Source: Apostichopus japonicus
Lineage: Eukaryota; Echinodermata; Holothuroidea; Aspidochirotida; Stichopodidae
Reading direction: 5' to 3'
Assembly: GCF_037975245.1 (NCBI RefSeq)
Contig: NC_092568.1
Location: forward strand, 18,183,001 to 18,247,000
Length of the DNA: 64,000 nucleotides
Every line of letters begins with the position of its first letter. The stretch's first letter is position 1. Positions 58,869-64,000 of this stretch are shown here, in pieces. The translations under genes were made by a program, and so were the position numbers. The notes under the pieces were generated by a model. The model ran no database searches. It worked only from the letters and a program-made list of their open reading frames with translations, and was not told the DNA's origin.

Positions 58869-59442
58869 CAAGGGCGGCGGAACCGGGGGCACGTGCCCCC
58901 CCCCCCACTTTTCCTCAGGTTAAAAATGTGCCCTTTTTCTACATAAAAATTGAGGTGTCTCGAGTTAGCAAGAGGCCAGGGAACCAGAATGAATACTCGG
59001 GAAGGGCCGTTTCCGGGCATCTGAGGGGTTTGTAAAACCAAAAATTTTCTTGTACGCTCCGCGCCAACCAATGGTGGCGCTCCGCTCAGATAGTCGTGCA
59101 TACAACTTTGCAAATCCTGGCTACGCACCTAACTTTTAATGAATTTCTGTGGGTCAAACTCTAAGCTATTTCGAATGGGAAAAATTTGTTAAGATATTAA
59201 CATAATCCTTGTTTCAAAATTTGCACATTGGATATTGCAGTGCTAGTATATATGCATATTTTCCTTGAGGGGGGGGGGGGGGGGGCTTGATGGAGTGATG
59301 TGTATACGCAAATAAGATAATACAATAAGAGTTATAAAGGGTACTAAATATAAGGCTGCATCAGTCCAATCGAATTTCTGCAAAGTACCCTTTGATGTCG
59401 GTGCCCCCCCCCCCCAGATTAAAAGTGCTTCCGCCGCCCTTG
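58869..59442. mobile_element. Complete non-autonomous hAT-type MITE (574 bp)
   Basis: Ends CAAGGGCGGCGGAA and TTCCGCCGCCCTTG, a perfect 14-bp terminal inverted repeat. It is flanked by a perfect 8-bp duplication ATCCAGGT at 58861-58868 and 59443-59450. Inside each end lies a C or G run next to GTGCCCCCC, as in the element at 8669, although the terminal repeats differ. No transposase. The identical ends and target sites suggest a fairly recent insertion. Confidence 0.88.
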
Positions 59443-59450
59443 ATCCAGGT

Positions 59451-60650
59451 GTCGGTACCAAAAGAACTGCTCCATGCGTGATCCATTGACTTATGCAAAT
59501 TTGCCAGTTTTCATGGTCGCTGTAGGTCACATATAGACCTTTTACAAATGACATGTCCTATACAGCACTAAATGATGGCTGGACTATCGTGGCACTTACA
59601 ACTTTATACCCACACCATGACCGTTTATAATTTGAGCTAGAAGCCTAGGTGAAAGCTTATCGTCAGTTGTCGACTCTCTTAATTCATGCGTGTAATTTCC
59701 CAATATTTCACCCGCAAATACATAAAACATTTAAAAGTCCCCTTAATTTACATCTGTAATTCTAATCTCATAAACTCACAACGACATGTACACCCTCATT
59801 CTCTCAAATTTAATCAATAGCTACATGGCACGTATATACCACTAGAATATCAAAAAGTATTCTGTATTACTTCCACTTATATATGGTTTCTTGTTTTTTT
59901 TTTTAAACTTCATTTTTCCATTATAAAACGCTTCTCATATCATCATCATTATACCTCAATCTACTGTTACTTGATTGTTTGGAAATCAGAGCCCAATCAT
60001 GTCACGCCACAAAACCGATATCGGTATATTCTGATTGACAATGCCAGCAGTTTAATAGGCTTCTCAATTACTTCAATCCGTCACATTGTACAATGATGCC
60101 GGAAGTACACTCATAACTATATCTCTTAGAGAGAGTCAGAGAGAATCAGAGGGAGATAGACACGTACATGTCTGGGTGTATCCTTCTTGAATGCTGTAAC
60201 CCTATCTGTCTGTCGGGTATTTTTGATCGCATTTGACAACACCATCTGTTCCACGTGTTCCATCGTTCTATCAAGTGGAGTGCATATCATAGATATCCAT
60301 GGAATTAGAGTTATCCAATAATACGTCTAATTACAGGGATGGATCGACAGTGGGTATAATTTACAAGCACACACTGCAACATGGGTGAGTCGGACTATTA
60401 GAGATGATATCAACTCTCTGTGTACAGTATATCGGATCTGTATAGCTGTTGATTCAAGTTGGACCTCCACCATGCATGCAGCCAGTCGAATAATTATGTT
60501 TTCATTGAGTAACAAGTTATGAGACGAGGTATAGTCAACTCGGTAGGTTTAATTTGATTTTGGGGTCAAGACCTTCAAAGGTCGGACTATTCTACATCGT
60601 CAGCTGTTGGGTGGACTTTTATAACTATATACATATCTGATATAGAGTAA
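59451..60650. other. Upstream region of the GPCR exon
   Basis: AT-rich non-coding DNA, with an AGAGAGAGTCAGAGAGAATC purine tract near 60127. No exon seen; presumably contains regulatory DNA for the receptor gene. Confidence 0.4.
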
Positions 60651-60655
60651 AAGTT

Positions 60656-60667
60656 TATATATAAATA
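60656..60667 (+). promoter_or_regulatory. TATA-like box upstream of the GPCR exon
   Basis: TATATATAAATA lies about 50 bp before the ATG at 60715. A start site some 30 bp downstream (near the CACTCAG at about 60688) would give a 5' leader of about 25 bases. AT-rich sequence makes chance matches common. Confidence 0.35.
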
Positions 60668-60714
60668 GGTTACTCCTGCACTCAGGGTAACACCAAACCT
60701 ATACAGATAAAAAT

Positions 60715-61133
60715 ATGGAAAACGTTACGCGGTACAAGATTCTAGTTTCCACTCATGGTAATTCAACCATCGCGGGCCAATTAAGTCCGGATAACGAGAT
60801 CTCTGTCTCTCTTAATGTACCAATCTTTGCAGGAGTTTCCTATCTGATGATAAATTTCGTTATCTGGATCGCAATCATCTTAGGTAATCTCTTAGTCGTG
60901 GAGTCATTTCGAACTGAACATTCCCTTAGAAAGTCAGGGACAAATATGATACTGTTTAGCATGGCTGTGACTGATCTTCTTACGGGTGCGATAGGGTTAC
61001 CTCTGCATGTCACCGGCCGTATACTTAAGTCGTCACTGACCTGTTCATCCGCTACCAGAGCTTTGATGTTTCTTCCGGGGTTTTTCTTCTGTGGTCTTTC
61101 CTTGGCACATATTTTATTCCTTGCGGTTGAAAG
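60715..61133 (+). CDS. Class A (rhodopsin-like) GPCR, first coding exon (TM1-TM3)
   Basis: Plasma-membrane seven-helix receptor; ligand unknown. The 139-codon exon starts MENVTRYK with two N-glycosylation sequons (NVT, NST). It then gives TM1 ending IILGNLLVV (N1.50), TM2 with LFSMAVTDLLTGAIGLPL (D2.50), a Cys in SLTC at the start of TM3 (expected disulphide C3.25) and TM3 ending HILFLAVER. The last codon is split at AG|GTAGGT, so the E/D-R-Y motif reads E-R with the aromatic residue in the next exon. That exon, carrying TM4-TM7, was not found before 64000. The general pattern resembles amine/adenosine-like or orphan receptors, which are greatly expanded in echinoderms. Start choice: first ATG, followed by the sequons and a TM1 at the expected distance. 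Confidence 0.88.
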
Positions 61134-61795
61134 GTAGGTACAATCCAATTAAGTTAAGTTAAATATATCCTGATGGCTAAGACCTTACCCTCCGACAAAT
61201 TAGGCACACTGTGTCGACCGGTGAACCGTAATACCACAACGACATGGCATTTGAAGCTCCTAACACATCAGGCATTTCCTTTATAGCATATTTTTAATTC
61301 CCGTATGGCCTTTGTCGTACTTGTAGTCTAGTTTGAAGAATTTGAGTAATTTTTGGGGGGAGTAGAAATCCGTATGAACAGCCCTGAGTGTCAACTTTGA
61401 TACAATAACTAGTGTACTTCACCCAACCTCTTTCTTTCCCAAACCAGACGATGCTCATGGGTTTATCATGTTGAAGTAAAGGTAAGGTGTGATGTGTGCA
61501 ATAATTTCGTAACACGTGTTACAGTATGGTCAGCTTCTACTGAGAAGGACTTACAAACAGAAATACCAAACACACGATCCTATATACATACTGTTTGACT
61601 GGACTAACCAGGTTACTCTAAAGGTTTCGCCGATAATTTCGTCCACATTTTAACAGGAGTGGGTGACACTTAACTGCAAAACGCTTAAAATCTGCAATTT
61701 GAACCATCTTTACAAGGTATAATTACTAGTAAAACATAGGGACAGTTGTTTAGACTCCTTTTCAGCCATTAGTTGTAACAGCCTTTGAGTAATGA
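61134..61795. other. GPCR intron, no feature seen
   Basis: Non-coding DNA following the donor at 61134. No second receptor exon (no W of TM4, no NPxxY) could be found. Confidence 0.5.
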
Positions 61796-62180
61796 ATTTG
61801 TCTGTTATAGTAAGTTATCTCCAGTAGCATCTACTGACAGGTCTAAAATGTGTTACGACAGTTACGGTGTTATAACACACTTCAGTTTATACTGATTAAC
61901 GGGTTGTCTCTTATTCAAGGTACAAACTAATCGAGCCATGTACATTTGGGTGCACAGTAGCATCTGCTGACAGGTCTAAAATGTCTTACGGTATTATAAT
62001 ACTGATTAACGATTGTCTCTTATTCACAGTACAAACTGATCAAGTTATGTACATTGGGTGCACAGTAGCATCTGCTGACTGGTCTAACATAGGAGACGGT
62101 GTTATAACACACTTCAGTTAATACTGATTAACAGTATAAACTGCTAAAGCCATGTGCATTGGGTATCCCACTAGCGTTTT
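61796..62180 (+). repeat. Tandem repeat, about 3 copies of 107-133 bp
   Basis: AGCATCTGCTGACAGGTCTA recurs at about 61827, 61960 and 62067. It is joined by GTTATAACACACTTCAGTT, TACTGATTAAC and TTGTCTCTTATTCA segments and a GCCATGTACATTGGGT motif. The last copy is truncated. Confidence 0.8.
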
Positions 62181-62835
62181 CATTTGAAATAGCATTGGCT
62201 ACCCTAGAAACAGGGAACTAGAGCTCCCTTATTGATAGAATACAATGGCATAGTCATGTAAGGTACTATACTGAGTGATCGCCGGGGACACGTTCCCCTC
62301 ATTTTTATGAGACATCTACCAATTACATCCTTGTTCTTAAAATCCTCCTCCCCTCCTACCAAATGGGTCTCTTGTCTTAAATTTAATGTTCCCTTATCCT
62401 TACTATCCTTAAAGGTGACAATTGTAGTAAATGAAAAGTGCATTACTCCTGTACGTACAATGGCTATTTGCTGATAACAGCGAATGCCGTACAGGGGGCG
62501 AGGTGCACGTGCTCCATCAATTCTGAGTAAAAGTCTTGTTAAACAGCCCCCCCCCCAACCCCTTTTACCTCACGTCTCACTGCCCCTCAAATCTCTTCCG
62601 TTACCTCTGGCAGTGCTCATGTGGCTTCTAAAGGATGCGTTCACGTCCCCGATCGATGATCACGTGTGGTCTCTTTTATGGCATATACAGTAATCTGCGG
62701 TTCACAAGTTGGTGATCATGCAGTTGCGCGCATTCGATCTCCGTTCCTGATCATGTTCCATCTGCGTTGCTTTTTTATCATCAGTGAATAAGATACGGTG
62801 TATAGTAGGCCTATATTGCGCGCACATGTACAATA
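62181..62835. other. Spacer, no gene seen
   Basis: A C run at 62547-62557 and short pyrimidine tracts. GTACAGGGGGCGAGGTGCAC near 62490 looks like a MITE end with the G-run style of the other two elements, but no partner end was found. Confidence 0.4.
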
Positions 62836-63136
62836 TGTTCCGCGATGTAAATTATAATGTAAGTTCGATTTAAGCGATAAATTACGATCACTGAACCAAA
62901 AAAAAAATTATATAAATTGAGATAAATTTATCGCAGTTAAGATAAATTTATCGAAATTTATATAGATTTATTTAAATTTATATAAATTTATCTCAGTTAA
63001 TATAAATTTATCGCAATTTATTGGATTTTATATTAACTGCGATAAATTTATATAAATTGCGATAAATTTATATTTACTTCGATAAATTTATATAAGTTGC
63101 GAAAAATTTACGATGTTTGTTCCGCGATGTAAATTA
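62836..63136. repeat. AT-rich palindromic satellite between 19-bp direct repeats
   Basis: TGTTCCGCGATGTAAATTA occurs exactly at 62836-62854 and 63118-63136. Between them lie about ten irregular units built on the 12-bp palindrome GATAAATTTATC and variants (ATAAATTTATAT, GCGATAAATTTAT). The units alternate in orientation, so the block can fold extensively. Confidence 0.8.
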
Positions 63137-64000
63137 CGTAAAACTAATTGATTCTCCACACGAACATTTTGTTTATTATTTCTTCCTCCCCCTCTCGATT
63201 AATTTGATTATAGTTTGAACACCAAATCATAACCAAGATCATGAGAGAAGGGTTCAAAATATAGAGATAAATCAGATAGTCAAATCATCAGCCACATTGC
63301 CTGCTCGATATTGGATGGTCTTAAATTATATATAGTTGAATCGTAATCATCTGGTATAATTTATGTCAAAAACTATATTTAATTCAATATCTTGTGATAT
63401 ATAGTTTAATATTAGTCATGTATACTTCTCTAGGTGTGTCTTGATATGGTTTGACACCTTCAATGTGTCTACAATGTGTTCTTCTATGCTTTTTCTCTGG
63501 CATATAACACGTACGAGAAATTACAAACAGAATTTGATTCAATATACTGAATTATTAACTAAAGTGTGATCGGATTTGGAAAATGCGTGATCGGACTTAC
63601 ATTTTATCGCTATAGTTGAATTATAGTCATGTCGTATAGCTGATGTTGAAACTAAAAAATTCAAGCGTTTCACACTACTTTGTTGTTTAGTCGCCAAGAA
63701 TATTGTGTGAGATAATTTTTTTCCAGTTAAATATTATATGATATATCGTGATCTGATTGGAAACATCAGAGACGTCGAGTCCTGCTGTGCTCCGTCAAGT
63801 GAGCTATCCAACCATATGCTGCAAGCTGCAATTCTTATTATAAATTCTTTTCTTCGACAAGAACCAACTGTGTAACAATACCTTTATCATCTGATATATA
63901 GCAATTTATGAATATTAAATATACAAACTCAAACCAAAGATATAAACGATATGTCCTGTTTCTACAAATGCTTTGTTAGTCGTTACTGAATAATGTTATA
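63137..64000. other. AT-rich non-coding end of the window
   Basis: No exon, repeat array or element was recognised. It presumably belongs to the intron of the GPCR gene or to sequence beyond it. Confidence 0.4.

Overview
This window is eukaryotic nuclear DNA. It has GT-AG introns with polypyrimidine acceptors, AT-rich non-coding sequence, many microsatellites and satellites, transposon remnants, and metazoan gene families. The genes (an H2.0/HLX homeobox gene, the YLP-motif/P-loop protein YLPM1, a rhodopsin-like receptor) point to an invertebrate animal. The tRNA-derived SINE with an (ATAC)n tail and the frequent poly-G/poly-C runs suggest a marine deuterostome, perhaps an echinoderm. That placement is inference; nothing here proves it.

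Left part (1-17.4 kb): the last two coding exons of an HLX/H2.0-type homeobox gene on the plus strand (1656-2071 and 2534-2644), with earlier exons not seen. About 14.7 kb of largely non-coding DNA follows. It holds a 24-bp minisatellite (6.5 kb), a complete 660-bp hAT-type MITE with a perfect 8-bp target duplication (8669-9328) and a tRNA-derived SINE (15690-15973).

Centre (17.4-55.3 kb): one long minus-strand gene, the YLPM1 (ZAP3) orthologue. I could assemble 16 consecutive coding exons with matching phases. They sum to 6,162 nt: 2,053 codons plus a stop, with the N-terminal exon(s) not identified. The gene encodes a Q-rich helical N-terminus, a very large exon with dozens of GPGPRGFD-like octapeptides, a coiled coil, an RS/RD-rich zone, a C-terminal P-loop kinase-like domain (GPPGSGKT), and a terminal KKRVRWAD motif that fits the PP1-binding RVxF type. 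Its introns are loaded with repeats. The 16.2-kb intron at 19551-35795 carries at least four tandem arrays, two of which encode short perfect hairpins in each unit. Another intron holds a 5'-truncated non-LTR retrotransposon (39.9-40.8 kb) sitting in a 143-bp minisatellite. A further intron holds a roughly 285-bp (TA)n tract. Two introns contain tandem duplications that copied a splice site of the adjacent exon.

Right part (55.3-64 kb): a CTGAGTACCTTCC-type minisatellite, two tentative plus-strand exons of an unrecognised gene divergent from YLPM1 (57.8 and 58.1 kb), a second hAT-type MITE with perfect 8-bp target duplication (58869-59442), and the first exon of a class A GPCR (60715-61133) with a TATA-like box. 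Beyond it lie a roughly 110-130-bp tandem repeat and an AT-rich palindromic satellite flanked by 19-bp direct repeats. I see no operon-like or functional link between the three genes.
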